Below are positions 1 through 7,804 of a stretch of 64,000 bases of DNA, one piece after another; positions within the stretch are counted from its first letter, which is position 1; each line of letters opens with the position of its first letter. Source of the DNA: Falsiphaeobacter marinintestinus (GTDB taxonomy: Bacteria; Pseudomonadota; Alphaproteobacteria; Rhodobacterales; Rhodobacteraceae); assembly GCF_007923355.1 (NCBI RefSeq), contig NZ_VOGO01000003.1:310001-374000 (forward strand). The letters are read 5' to 3'. Under the pieces are notes generated by a model that made no database searches, had not been told where the DNA came from, and saw nothing but the letters and a program-made list of their open reading frames with translations. The translations under genes and the position numbers were made by a program.

Positions 1-111
1 GAAGGCAAAGTGCTGGCCGAAGGCACCTTGGATGAGATCAAGGCTAATGAGCAGGTGATTGAAGCTTATCTGGGTACGGGCTTGAAAAACAAAGAAAAGG
101 TTGGGGCATGA
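1..111 (+). CDS. livG: ABC transporter ATP-binding protein, C-terminal end (LivG-like), partial
   Basis: The last 36 codons of a gene that begins before the window. The visible tail has the EGKVLAEGTLDEI pattern, then a VIEAYLG motif, which is how LivG/LivF-type ATPases of branched-chain amino-acid transporters end (the loop after the H-region, then the C-terminal helix). The assignment to livG rather than a second livF rests on position: a livF-type ATPase, livH and livM follow in the same direction. The stop overlaps the ATG at 108 (ATGA). The substrate cannot be read from this fragment; amide or urea transport is also possible for this family. Confidence 0.8.
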   Translation, partial: EGKVLAEGTLDEIKANEQVIEAYLGTGLKNKEKVGA

Positions 112-419
112 GCCAGCTGGCACCGGCTGGGGGGCCAGCCCCCCAGACCCCCCGGAGTATTTGGAAAGAGAAGACAGGTGCAGGCGCGCGTATGGCTGCC
201 GTTGGGAGTGTTGCCACGCGTGTCGCGATTGGATCTGCGGACGGGTTGACGGCACAGGAACCAAGCGCATTCGAACCGGTTCGGGAGCGTCCGATTTTTG
301 GCGGTGCCACCACGACGACGATCATGATTTCGAACGGTGCGGCGGTGCAGTCCGAGAATGCAATCACCGGGCGCGGCCTGACGCCAATTCGGTGCCTTGG
401 CGAATACATCGCGCCCTAG
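108..419 (+). CDS. Hypothetical protein, doubtful
   Basis: A 103-codon reading frame that starts in an ATGA overlap with the preceding ATPase gene and ends 39 bases before livF. Its first ~25 codons are the translation of a GC-rich palindrome (119-138) with a GGAGTATTTGGAAAGAGAAG tail, a type of sequence that recurs as a terminator at 4995-5130. The remainder has a run of threonines and an FEPVRERPIFGG stretch but no domain that I recognise. The ATGA coupling, seen at several junctions in this operon, favours a real gene; the repeat-derived N-terminus argues against. It may be a decayed gene. Nothing else is visible in the 346 bases between livG and livF. Confidence 0.3.
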   Translation: MSQLAPAGGPAPQTPRSIWKEKTGAGARMAAVGSVATRVAIGSADGLTAQEPSAFEPVRERPIFGGATTTTIMISNGAAVQSENAITGRGLTPIRCLGEYIAP

Positions 420-457
420 GAGGTTGATATGAAAAACAAAACCGAACGGAGACGCAC

Positions 458-1279
458 ATGACCAGCGACCCGTATGGCGACCGTGGCAATAAAGATCGGT
501 CGATCACCGACCCTGATGGCGCGGGCACGCTTGAGGCGCATCCCGGCACTGGACAACCGATGAACACTGACAATGCATTTCTGATCGGCGACACCATGAC
601 CGGTGGATATGGTAACGGTCCTGACATTCTGCATGACTGTACGATTGCGGTAAATCAGGGGGAAATTGCTGTGATCGTCGGGCCTAACGGGGCTGGTAAG
701 TCGACGGCAATGAAAGCTGTGTTCGGCATGCTGAATGTCCGTCAGGGCTCGGTCAGGCTGGACGGCGAAGATATCACGGGCCTGTCGCCGCAGGCGCGGG
801 TGATCAAGGGCATGGGGTTTGTGCCGCAGACCCAGAACATTTTCACCACGATGACAGTGGAAGAAAACCTTGAGATGGGCGCGTTTATCCGACGGGATGA
901 TTTCGCCGACACCATGGCGCAAGTCTATGATTTGTTTCCGATTCTCAAAGAAAAACGCTATCAGGCCGCGGGTGAATTGTCGGGCGGTCAGCGGCAGCAG
1001 GTCGCTGTTGGTCGCGCGTTGATGACCCAACCCAAAGTGCTGATGCTGGATGAACCGACCGCAGGCGTTTCGCCGATTGTGATGGATGAATTGTTTGACC
1101 GGATCATCGAAGTGGCCCGCACCGGAATCCCGATCCTGATGGTCGAACAGAACGCGCGACAGGCGTTGGAGATTGCTGACAAGGGCTATGTTCTGGTGCA
1201 GGGACGCAATGCGTTTTCCGGGACCGGCAAGGAATTGCTGGCCGATCCCGAAGTGCGCAAATCGTTCCTGGGAGGATGA
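458..1279 (+). CDS. livF: Branched-chain amino-acid-type ABC transporter ATPase LivF
   Basis: Cytoplasmic ATPase that powers uptake through the LivH/LivM permeases encoded downstream. Walker A GPNGAGKST is at residues 75-83, the signature LSGGQ at 174-178, and Walker B VLMLDEP at 194-200; the H-loop lies in ILMVEQNARQAL. At 273 residues it is about 35 longer than usual LivF proteins. The start at 458 has a good ribosome site (GGAG, 7 bases upstream); an internal ATG at 560 would give the family's usual length but has a poor site. The stop overlaps the next gene by ATGA. Liv family membership is secure, the substrate is not. Confidence 0.9.
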   Translation: MTSDPYGDRGNKDRSITDPDGAGTLEAHPGTGQPMNTDNAFLIGDTMTGGYGNGPDILHDCTIAVNQGEIAVIVGPNGAGKSTAMKAVFGMLNVRQGSVRLDGEDITGLSPQARVIKGMGFVPQTQNIFTTMTVEENLEMGAFIRRDDFADTMAQVYDLFPILKEKRYQAAGELSGGQRQQVAVGRALMTQPKVLMLDEPTAGVSPIVMDELFDRIIEVARTGIPILMVEQNARQALEIADKGYVLVQGRNAFSGTGKELLADPEVRKSFLGG

Positions 1280-1683
1280 GTTTGGTCCGTTTTGTACATC
1301 CCCGCTCCCGTGGTCTGGCCGTTTTGTACATCGGATTTCTGGGCCTCGGGGCGCCAATTGCGATGGCGGGGGAACCGTATCGCGATGTGACCGGGACCTG
1401 CCTTGAGATCGGCGATACCTGCACGCCCGCGACGGGCATTCTGAAGATGCAGGTTCAGCCCTCGGGCAAGGCGCTGGTGACGCTGAATGACACGGCTGCG
1501 TTAGAAAGCACGGTTCTGGATCAGAACGGGGTGACTGTTCTGTTCTTTCACGATGAGGCTGACGAACATCAGGTGCGGATTTCGCAGGATGTTACGTTCG
1601 ACGACCCGATCACCAAGCCCGACCCGGCCGCGCATAACGGCAAGGATCAGGTGCTGTATCGTGGTCAGTGTGTCGAGGGATGA
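1276..1683 (+). CDS. Small secreted protein inside the liv operon
   Basis: 135 residues. Residues 1-31 form a signal peptide with an arginine-rich n-region, a hydrophobic core (LAVLYIGFLGLG) and an AMA cleavage site, so the product is probably periplasmic. The mature part contains cysteines in a TGTCLEIGDTCTP segment and a final CVEG, which could form disulfides. I recognise no domain. It starts by ATGA overlap with livF and ends by ATGA overlap with another small exported protein, so it is probably translationally coupled to the transporter. A role at the transporter, for example in ligand capture, is only inference from position. Confidence 0.75.
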   Translation: MSLVRFVHPRSRGLAVLYIGFLGLGAPIAMAGEPYRDVTGTCLEIGDTCTPATGILKMQVQPSGKALVTLNDTAALESTVLDQNGVTVLFFHDEADEHQVRISQDVTFDDPITKPDPAAHNGKDQVLYRGQCVEG

Positions 1684-2063
1684 GGATGCGATTTGCATAT
1701 GTCATACCCATGGTACTGATCCCGGCGCAGGTTCCGGCGGGTGTGCTTGATACTGCGGACGAGTCCCCTGCCCTGCGATGCGAAATCGGACCCGAGCAGG
1801 GCCAGGTTCTGCGCCTGTCGCCGGGCGGGCAGATCAAGGGCTGTGATTACACCATGGCGTTCGAGGATGGCGACCGTTTTACATGCCTGCTGCACGAGTC
1901 CGACGACATGGCACACCGGTTCAGGGGCACGCATTCCGAAGACGTGCTGCAGATCGGCAAAAACGGCGACCTTGACGGGCTGCTCTATGACTTGGAGCCA
2001 ACCGACACCGGGCGGCAGACCCGGGTGATGTCGGTGTCCGGACGATGCACGGTGGCGGGATGA
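1680..2063 (+). CDS. Small secreted protein inside the liv operon
   Basis: 127 residues when begun at the ATG at 1680, which overlaps the previous stop as ATGA; a second ATG two codons later (1686) is an alternative. The N-terminus MRMRFAYVIPMVLIPAQVPAG looks like a short signal peptide. The mature part has cysteines at LRCEIG, KGCDY, FTCLL and GRCTV, suggesting two disulfides, and no recognised domain. It may be distantly related to its neighbours on either side, which are also small, exported and cysteine-containing. Function unknown. Confidence 0.7.
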   Translation: MRMRFAYVIPMVLIPAQVPAGVLDTADESPALRCEIGPEQGQVLRLSPGGQIKGCDYTMAFEDGDRFTCLLHESDDMAHRFRGTHSEDVLQIGKNGDLDGLLYDLEPTDTGRQTRVMSVSGRCTVAG

Positions 2064-2686
2064 CGGGTTTATTCTTCACGGCTTTCAGTCTTGCACGAAT
2101 GGCACTGGGGTGGGGGCGAACCCTGCGTGCCGCACCGTTTCGTGCATGTCATCCGCGTAACCGCCCCCCCCGGCGCGGCAAGGCTTTGCCTTTCGCGGTT
2201 TCGCTGGCGTCCCAAGAGGCGGCCAGACGTGGGGCGGGTAAAGCGTCTGCATTGAGGGGCTGGCCGAATTTGGCCTGTCTGGTCGTATCGTGTTTCGCAA
2301 CCACTGCCCAAGCCTTTGCGCCGGTTGGCGAACCACACGAAGCGAACGTCATTTATGCGTGCCAGCTTGAAGCGGATGCCTTGATTGGAACGCTGGTCAT
2401 ACCCGGTGCAACCAGACAGTTTACTCTTTGGATCACCAAATCGGCACAAGAGAATTTTCCCGAAGGGTATCAGGGCGTATTCCACTGGTGGAACCCTCAT
2501 ACCGATGTTCAATTCAGTGGTTTTTATAAACACCGGGCCGGCTTCGACATTTTTGAAAGCCAGGTCAAAGAGCTGATCGTTGGGCCGGACGGACGGGCGC
2601 TTTACCTGGTCGGCTACTCTGACGAACAAGGCGCAACAGTTTACGAGACACTTCGAATGACGTGTCGGAAAGGTGATGCAAGCTAA
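2060..2686 (+). CDS. Exported protein with unusual split N-terminus
   Basis: 208 residues from the ATG at 2060 (ATGA overlap with the previous stop). The N-terminus begins like a signal peptide (MTGLFFTAFSLARMALG). About 48 Arg/Pro/Ala-rich residues follow, then a second hydrophobic stretch (LACLVVSCFATTAQA) that ends in a good cleavage site. The mature part (about residue 90 on) has cysteines at YACQLE and MTCRKG and is rich in aromatic residues. The arginine-rich segment (DNA 2118-2265) looks like an in-frame insertion into an ordinary signal peptide. The stop and the livH start share one base (TAATG). Function unknown. Confidence 0.65.
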   Translation: MTGLFFTAFSLARMALGWGRTLRAAPFRACHPRNRPPRRGKALPFAVSLASQEAARRGAGKASALRGWPNLACLVVSCFATTAQAFAPVGEPHEANVIYACQLEADALIGTLVIPGATRQFTLWITKSAQENFPEGYQGVFHWWNPHTDVQFSGFYKHRAGFDIFESQVKELIVGPDGRALYLVGYSDEQGATVYETLRMTCRKGDAS

Positions 2687-3696
2687 TGGATCTTTTGAAC
2701 GCCATCGTGGCGCTGTCCAACTTTGTCATTGTCCCTGCTATCGCCTATGGCAGCCAATTGGCTCTGGGTGCGCTGGGGGTGACGCTGATTTACGGGATCC
2801 TCAGGTTCTCGAATTTTGCGCACGGTGACACCATGGCGTTTGGCGCGATGATCGCGGTGATGGTGACGTGGTGGTTCCAGTCAATGGGCGTAGGCCTTGG
2901 GCCGTTGCCGACCGCCCTGCTGGCCCTGCCCTTTGCCATACTGGGCTGTATGGCGCTGGTGCTGTTGACCGACCGGATCGTGTACAGGTTCTATCGAGAC
3001 CAAAAGGCCAAACCGGTGATCTTGGTGATCGTTTCGATGGGTGTGATGTTCATCATGAACGGGCTGGTCCGGTTTATCATCGGGCCCAACGACCAGCGCT
3101 TTGCGGATGGCGAACGGTTCATTATCTCGGCGCGCGACTTCAAGGCAATGACCGGTCTGAAAGAAGGCCTGGCGATCAAGACATCGCAAGGCATAACGGT
3201 GGTTGTCGCAGTGATCGCCGTGGCTTTGCTGTTCTGGTTCCTGAACCGGACCCGCACGGGCAAGTCGATGCGGGCTTATTCGGATAACGAAGATCTGGCG
3301 CTGCTGTCGGGCATCAACCCGGAACGCGTGGTGATGTATACTTGGCTGATCGTGGCGGCGCTGGCGACGGTGGCCGGGGTGCTGTACGGGCTGGACAAGT
3401 CGTTCAAACCCTTCGTGTATTTCCAGTTGCTGCTGCCGATCTTTGCCTCGGCCATTGTTGGTGGTCTGGGCAATCCGCTGGGCGCGATTGCAGGTGGGTT
3501 TGTGATTGCGTTCTCCGAGGTCACGATCACCTATGCGTGGAAGAAGGTGCTGAAATACCTGATGCCGGAAAGCCTGGAACCGTCCGGGTTGGTTCAGCTT
3601 TTGAGTACGGACTATAAATTTGCCGTCAGCTTTGTCATCCTGCTGATCGTGCTGCTGTTCAAGCCCACGGGCCTCTTCAAGGGGAAATCGGTATGA
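2686..3696 (+). CDS. livH: Branched-chain amino-acid-type ABC permease LivH
   Basis: Inner-membrane permease of 336 residues that forms the translocation path with LivM. The family signature is clear: GVTLIYGILRFSNFAHGD near the N-terminus, the permease-ATPase coupling segment with MRAYSDNEDLALLSGIN, and IVGGLGNPLGAIAGG near residue 260. About eight hydrophobic segments alternate with short loops. It starts on the last base of the preceding stop and its own stop overlaps livM (ATGA), so all seven reading frames of this stretch look co-transcribed. No periplasmic binding protein gene is visible downstream; it may lie upstream of the window. Confidence 0.92.
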   Translation: MDLLNAIVALSNFVIVPAIAYGSQLALGALGVTLIYGILRFSNFAHGDTMAFGAMIAVMVTWWFQSMGVGLGPLPTALLALPFAILGCMALVLLTDRIVYRFYRDQKAKPVILVIVSMGVMFIMNGLVRFIIGPNDQRFADGERFIISARDFKAMTGLKEGLAIKTSQGITVVVAVIAVALLFWFLNRTRTGKSMRAYSDNEDLALLSGINPERVVMYTWLIVAALATVAGVLYGLDKSFKPFVYFQLLLPIFASAIVGGLGNPLGAIAGGFVIAFSEVTITYAWKKVLKYLMPESLEPSGLVQLLSTDYKFAVSFVILLIVLLFKPTGLFKGKSV

Positions 3697-4994
3697 ACGA
3701 GATGCTCAAGAATACGATCCTGTTCGCGATTGTTGCCGGCATGATCGTGGCCACCGGCATGATGCAAAGCTGGAACTCGGCGCTGCTGATCCTGAACATG
3801 GGGTTGGTGTCGGCGATCATGGCGATCGGGGTGAACCTGCAATGGGGGTTTGCCGGGTTGTTCAACGTCGGCGTCATGGGCTTTGTGGCGCTGGGTGGGC
3901 TTGCGGTCGTTCTGACCTCGATGCCGCCGGTGACCGAGGCCTGGGCGGCGGGTGGTACCCGGGTGGTTCTTGGCCTGATCCTGGGCGCGGCCACGGTTGT
4001 GGCGGCTGTCCTTGCCTATGGGCGACTGGCCGGGCGGACGCGGGTCATAGCCATGCTGGTGATCCTTGTCGGCGGGTTCTTCCTGTATCGCGCGGTGTTT
4101 GATTCCGGTGTTGCAGCTGTCGAGGCGGTGAACCCGGCCAGTACCGGGTATCTGGGCGGTCTGGGTCTGCCCGTGCTGATGGCCTGGCCTGTCGGCGCGT
4201 TGCTGGCCGCCGGCGCCGCCTGGCTGATTGGCAAGACGGCGCTGGGGCTGAGGTCGGATTACCTGGCCATCGCCACGCTGGGCATTGCCGAGATCATCAT
4301 CGCGGTGATGAAGAACGAGGACTGGCTGGCCCGCGGCGTCAAGAACGTCAATGGCCTGCCCCGTCCGGTCCCGAAAGAGATCGACCTGCAGGGCGATCCG
4401 GGCTTTGTCGAATGGGCGGCGTCGTTGGGGCTGGAGCCGGTCACAGCATCGACGCTCTATGTCAAGCTCGGCTATACGGTGCTGTTCGTGATCTGCCTGC
4501 TGGTGCTGCTCTGGATGGCGCAGATGGCGTTGAAAAGCCCATGGGGCCGGATGATGCGTGCCATTCGTGACAACGAAGTCGCCGCCGAAGCAATGGGCAA
4601 GGATGTCACCCGCCGCCACCTGCAGGTGTTCGTTCTGGGATCGGCCGTATGCGGGTTTGCCGGGGCGATGATGACAACGCTGGACGGACAGTTGACGCCC
4701 GGGACCTATCAGCCCTTGCGCTTTACGTTCCTGATCTGGGTGATGGTGATCGTCGGCGGATCAGGCAACAATTTCGGCGCGGTTCTGGGCGGGTTACTGA
4801 TCTGGCTGCTTTGGGTTCAGGTTGAACCCATTGGGCTATGGCTGATGCAGCTGGTCACGTCCGGCATGGCCGACGACAACTGGCTGCGCCAGCACTTGCT
4901 GGACAGCGCGGCACATATGCGGCTGTTCACCATGGGGCTTATCCTGCTGCTGGTTCTGCGGTTCTCGCCGCGTGGGTTGATCCCGGAAAAATAG
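3693..4994 (+). CDS. livM: Branched-chain amino-acid-type ABC permease LivM
   Basis: 433 residues, the second permease of the transporter. The N-terminal region has GVNLQWGFAGLFNVGVMGF and the central region RSDYLAIATLGIAEI, both typical of LivM. The coupling segment MMRAIRDNEVAAEAMGKDV (about residues 285-305) and the GGSGNNFGAVLGG motif near residue 350 complete the family pattern. An extra loop after the fourth membrane segment makes it longer than the common 320-400 residues. The stop at 4992-4994 is followed at once by a strong inverted-repeat terminator, which ends the operon. Confidence 0.92.
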   Translation: MNEMLKNTILFAIVAGMIVATGMMQSWNSALLILNMGLVSAIMAIGVNLQWGFAGLFNVGVMGFVALGGLAVVLTSMPPVTEAWAAGGTRVVLGLILGAATVVAAVLAYGRLAGRTRVIAMLVILVGGFFLYRAVFDSGVAAVEAVNPASTGYLGGLGLPVLMAWPVGALLAAGAAWLIGKTALGLRSDYLAIATLGIAEIIIAVMKNEDWLARGVKNVNGLPRPVPKEIDLQGDPGFVEWAASLGLEPVTASTLYVKLGYTVLFVICLLVLLWMAQMALKSPWGRMMRAIRDNEVAAEAMGKDVTRRHLQVFVLGSAVCGFAGAMMTTLDGQLTPGTYQPLRFTFLIWVMVIVGGSGNNFGAVLGGLLIWLLWVQVEPIGLWLMQLVTSGMADDNWLRQHLLDSAAHMRLFTMGLILLLVLRFSPRGLIPEK

Positions 4995-5130
4995 GGGCTC
5001 TGCCCCCGCCGCTGCGCGGCTCCCCCGGGGTGTATGAAACAAGAAAGAAGCCCAAACCCGATCCTGCTTCTTTCTTGTTTCAAAATACCCCGGGGGGAGG
5101 CCACAGGCCGGGGGGCAGCGCCCCCTTTTT
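4995..5130. terminator. Bidirectional terminator formed by a long inverted repeat
   Basis: Two arms of about 60 bases face each other: the left arm runs into GTATGAAACAAGAAAGAAGC, and the right arm returns through GCTTCTTTCTTGTTTC and ends in GGGGGCAGCGCCCCC followed by five Ts. Within each arm there are further GC-rich hairpins. The element fills the whole gap between the convergent livM and yjgR-like genes, so it probably ends transcription from both sides. A related half-element (GC palindrome plus GGAGTATTTGGAAAGAGAAG) is at about 119-175, so this is a dispersed repeat family. Confidence 0.75.
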
Positions 5131-6670
5131 AGCGCCCTTTGAATAGGCCACCAAGGATGCCGCGGACAAGGCGGCGGCCTGTGGTGCCTTTCAGTTCCTT
5201 GATCACAGCCTCGGTCAGCGCAGTTCCGAACGTGTCGGTTTTGCGTGTACTGCGCGAGGTGGAGCGCGTGACGCGGGTGCCGGAATATCGCCGTCCTGCA
5301 TTGTATTCGCGCTGGGCCGGTTCCAGATCTTCGGCCTGTTCTTCGGCGACCTCGGCCTGTTTCGCCGCGTCTTCGGCGCGTTTGGCGAGGATTTCAAAGG
5401 CGGAGTGACGATCCAGCGTGGTGTCGTATTTGCCCGAAAGATCCGAGCCTGCCAGATGTGCCTTGCGGTCGGCTTTGCTGAGCGGACCGAGTTGAGAGGA
5501 TGGCGGGCGGATCAGGGTACGTTCGACGATGCCGGGCACGCCTTTTTTCTGCAGCATCGAGGTGATGGCTTCGCCGACGCCGACTTCGCGAATGGCCTCT
5601 TCGGTCGAAAAGTGGGGGTTTTCGCGATAGGTTTCGGCGGCCAGCTTCAGGTTCTTGCGATCTTTGGCGGTGAACGCACGCAGGGCGTGCTGGACGCGGT
5701 TGCCAAGCTGTCCAAGGATGTCTTCGGGAATGTCTGCCGGGTTCTGGGTCACGAAATAGACCCCGACGCCTTTGGAGCGGATCAGGCGGGCGACCTGTTC
5801 GACCTTGTCGACCAAGGCCTTGGGGGCGTCATCGAACAGCAGATGTGCTTCGTCAAAGAAGAACACCAGTTTGGGTTTGTCGGGGTCGCCGACCTCGGGC
5901 AGTTCTTCGAACAATTCGCTGAGCAGCCAGAGCAGGAACGTTGCATAAAGCCCCGGCGCTGCCATCAGCTGGTCAGACGCCAGGATGTTGATCATGCCGC
6001 GCCCGTCTGCATCTGTGCGCATCAGGTCGGCAAGGTCGAGCGCGGGTTCGCCAAACAGACGGTTGGCGCCCTGATTTTCAATGACCAGCAGGCGGCGCTG
6101 GATCGCACCGATCGAGGCGGTCGAGATATTGCCATAGCGCAAGGAAAGATCCGCGCGGCTTTCCCCGACCCAGACCAGCAGCGCCTGCAGATCCTTGAGG
6201 TCAAGTAGCGGCATGCCCTGTTCGTCCGCAAGGCGGAACGCGATGTTCAGGATGCCTTCCTGTGCCTCGCTCAGTTCCAGCAGGCGCGCCAGCAGCAAGG
6301 GGCCCATTTCGGCCACCGTGGTGCGGACCGGGTGACCCTGTTCGCCAAACAGATCCCAGAAGGTGACCGGGCTGGCGCGATAGGAATAGTCGGTGAAGCC
6401 GATGGTTGCGGCGCGTTTGGTAAAGGCCTCGTGCAGTTTGTGTTCAAACGTGCCGGACTTTGCCAGACCGGACAGGTCGCCTTTCACATCTGACAGGAAC
6501 ACCGGCACGCCCGCGTCGGAAAACCCTTCGGCCAGGATCTGCAGCGTGACGGTCTTTCCGGTTCCTGTGGCCCCGGCGATCAGACCGTGACGGTTGGCAT
6601 ATTTGAGCGACAGCCCCTGCTGTGTGCCATAGTCTTCTCCGCCGCCACCCACAAAAACCTTGCCGTCCAT
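5129..6670 (-). CDS. HerA/YjgR-like ATPase (DUF853 family)
   Basis: 513 residues, the usual length of the DUF853/YjgR family of HerA-like P-loop ATPases. The protein opens with a short beta segment, then [16 protein letters not shown] (Walker A, near residue 35). [16 protein letters not shown] is Walker B (near residue 270), and [23 protein letters not shown] is the sensor region with a conserved Gln-Asn. Between about 430 and 460 there is an Ala/Glu/Gln-rich probable coiled coil, and the C-terminus is basic. HerA relatives translocate DNA; the role of this subfamily is not known, and no nuclease partner is adjacent. A monocistronic gene, convergent with livM. Confidence 0.88.
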   Translation of the reverse strand: MDGKVFVGGGGEDYGTQQGLSLKYANRHGLIAGATGTGKTVTLQILAEGFSDAGVPVFLSDVKGDLSGLAKSGTFEHKLHEAFTKRAATIGFTDYSYRASPVTFWDLFGEQGHPVRTTVAEMGPLLLARLLELSEAQEGILNIAFRLADEQGMPLLDLKDLQALLVWVGESRADLSLRYGNISTASIGAIQRRLLVIENQGANRLFGEPALDLADLMRTDADGRGMINILASDQLMAAPGLYATFLLWLLSELFEELPEVGDPDKPKLVFFFDEAHLLFDDAPKALVDKVEQVARLIRSKGVGVYFVTQNPADIPEDILGQLGNRVQHALRAFTAKDRKNLKLAAETYRENPHFSTEEAIREVGVGEAITSMLQKKGVPGIVERTLIRPPSSQLGPLSKADRKAHLAGSDLSGKYDTTLDRHSAFEILAKRAEDAAKQAEVAEEQAEDLEPAQREYNAGRRYSGTRVTRSTSRSTRKTDTFGTALTEAVIKELKGTTGRRLVRGILGGLFKGR

Positions 6671-6797
6671 TCTGCTGCCCCTTCTTGATCTTGGTTATTC
6701 GCCCCGACCATACAAAGTTAACCTTTGACTGCCATAGTCATTTTTGCCCGCCACGCGCTCTTCCTGCGGGGTGGGCAGACTTCCTCCCTGTCAGACT

Positions 6798-6826
6798 GGC
6801 CGTGCCCGCGGGTACGGCCTTTTTTT
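6798..6826 (+). terminator. Candidate intrinsic terminator
   Basis: Stem GGCCGT/ACGGCC (6798-6803 with 6814-6819), a GC-rich loop that can itself pair, and seven Ts (6820-6826). It lies downstream of no plus-strand protein gene, which points to a short non-coding transcript or to termination of transcripts running antisense to the yjgR-like gene. Confidence 0.5.
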
Positions 6827-6967
6827 CAAAGACTGCTGTTGGGAACAATCGGCCAGCCTCCCGGATCCGCAGGATTTTTTTCAGGTTACCTGTTGATTTG
6901 TCGCAGCCGCTCTCGTAACGTTGCGGCATAATAAGTCGGCGAGTCCGACGGGGAGAAGACTATTGGG

Positions 6968-6994
6968 AAAAGGGAGCGGTTCGCTCCCTTTTTT
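6968..6994 (+). terminator. Intrinsic terminator
   Basis: Near-perfect stem AAAAGGGAGC/GCTCCCTTTT with a five-base loop (GGTTC; the closing G-C pair may shorten it to three), and T-rich tail. Flanking bases AGAAGAC and GTCTTCT can pair around it. It sits 120 bases upstream of the ialB-like gene, so it may end a small RNA or act as an attenuator in that gene's leader. Confidence 0.6.
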
Positions 6995-7113
6995 CTTGCC
7001 GTCTTCTGATCCTTACCGGGATTTGATCGCGACAGGTCTGAATTGCCACTGACACCGCTTTACGAGCATGATAAAGCAGCCGAAAGCAGCCCAACAGCAG
7101 GAAGTTTTTATCG

Positions 7114-7740
7114 ATGTTGAAATCCCTGAGTGCACTTTCCGTTGCCGCGCTGGTCGCGCTGAGCACACCGGTTCTGGCACAAGACACCGCATCTGACACA
7201 GCCGAGACCACCGAAGCTGAAAGCGATGCACCCAAGAACGAAAACCTTCTGGACCTGGGACAGCCTGTCAATGACGGGCCGCAGCTGGGTGAGCGGTATT
7301 CAAAAGCCACGCATGGCGACTGGGATCTGGCCTGCATCAAGACCGAGGCGGAAACAGACCCCTGTTCGCTATTGCAGATCCTGAATGGTTCGGATGGCAA
7401 CCCGATGGCCGAGTTTTCGCTGTTTCGTCTGGAAGGTGGCGGTCAGGCGGTCGCCGGGGCGACCATCATCGTGCCCCTGGAAACGCTTTTGCCAGCCCAG
7501 CTGACCATCGCGGTCGATAACGCGGCGGGCAAACGGTACAATTATTCCTTCTGCAACCCGATTGGCTGTATCGCCCAAATCGGTTTGACAGCAGAAGACA
7601 TCGCCGCGTTCAAAAAGGGCAGCAAAGCTGTGCTGACGCTGGTGCCTGCACCGGCACCGGATCAGCAGATCAATCTGGAACTGTCGCTGTCGGGCTTCAC
7701 TGCCGGGTATAACGCTGTGGACGTTGTTCAGAACAACTGA
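7114..7740 (+). CDS. Invasion-associated locus B (IalB) family secreted protein
   Basis: 208 residues. Residues 1-22 are a signal peptide ending in VLAQ; an acidic Thr/Glu-rich linker follows, and the IalB-type domain starts near residue 60 with HGDWDLACIKTE and CSLLQIL. Four cysteines (ACIK, PCSL, SFCNP, GCIAQ) are placed as in the family and probably form disulfides. IalB-domain proteins are widespread in Alphaproteobacteria; in Bartonella the founding member aids erythrocyte invasion, but in free-living bacteria the role is unknown. A good ribosome site (AGGAAG) precedes the ATG. A strong terminator follows. Confidence 0.82.
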   Translation: MLKSLSALSVAALVALSTPVLAQDTASDTAETTEAESDAPKNENLLDLGQPVNDGPQLGERYSKATHGDWDLACIKTEAETDPCSLLQILNGSDGNPMAEFSLFRLEGGGQAVAGATIIVPLETLLPAQLTIAVDNAAGKRYNYSFCNPIGCIAQIGLTAEDIAAFKKGSKAVLTLVPAPAPDQQINLELSLSGFTAGYNAVDVVQNN

Positions 7741-7765
7741 TCTTTGCGATTTGTGACGTAAATGG

Positions 7766-7797
7766 GAACCGTCGGCATGGCCGGCGGTTCTTTTTTT
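7766..7797 (+). terminator. Intrinsic terminator after the ialB-like gene
   Basis: An 11-bp stem (7766-7776 with 7780-7790, one G-T pair) closed by a three-base ATG loop and followed by seven Ts. It separates the ialB-like gene from the convergent ketoacyl synthase gene. Confidence 0.9.
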
Positions 7798-7804
7798 GCC
7801 GGGG

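Larger units (their letters stand above)
6671..7113. other. Intergenic region with two hairpin terminators; possible small RNA
   Basis: 443 bases between the divergent yjgR-like and ialB-like genes. It must hold both promoters, but it also contains two T-tailed hairpins on the plus strand (6798-6826 and 6968-6994) that end no protein gene visible here. Between them are a GTCGG/CCGAC hairpin near 6935-6950 and a pairing AGAAGAC (6954-6960) with GTCTTCT (7001-7007) that encloses the second terminator. Plus-strand terminators with no upstream gene suggest one or two short non-coding transcripts. No tRNA, rRNA or known riboswitch fold is recognised. Confidence 0.45.
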
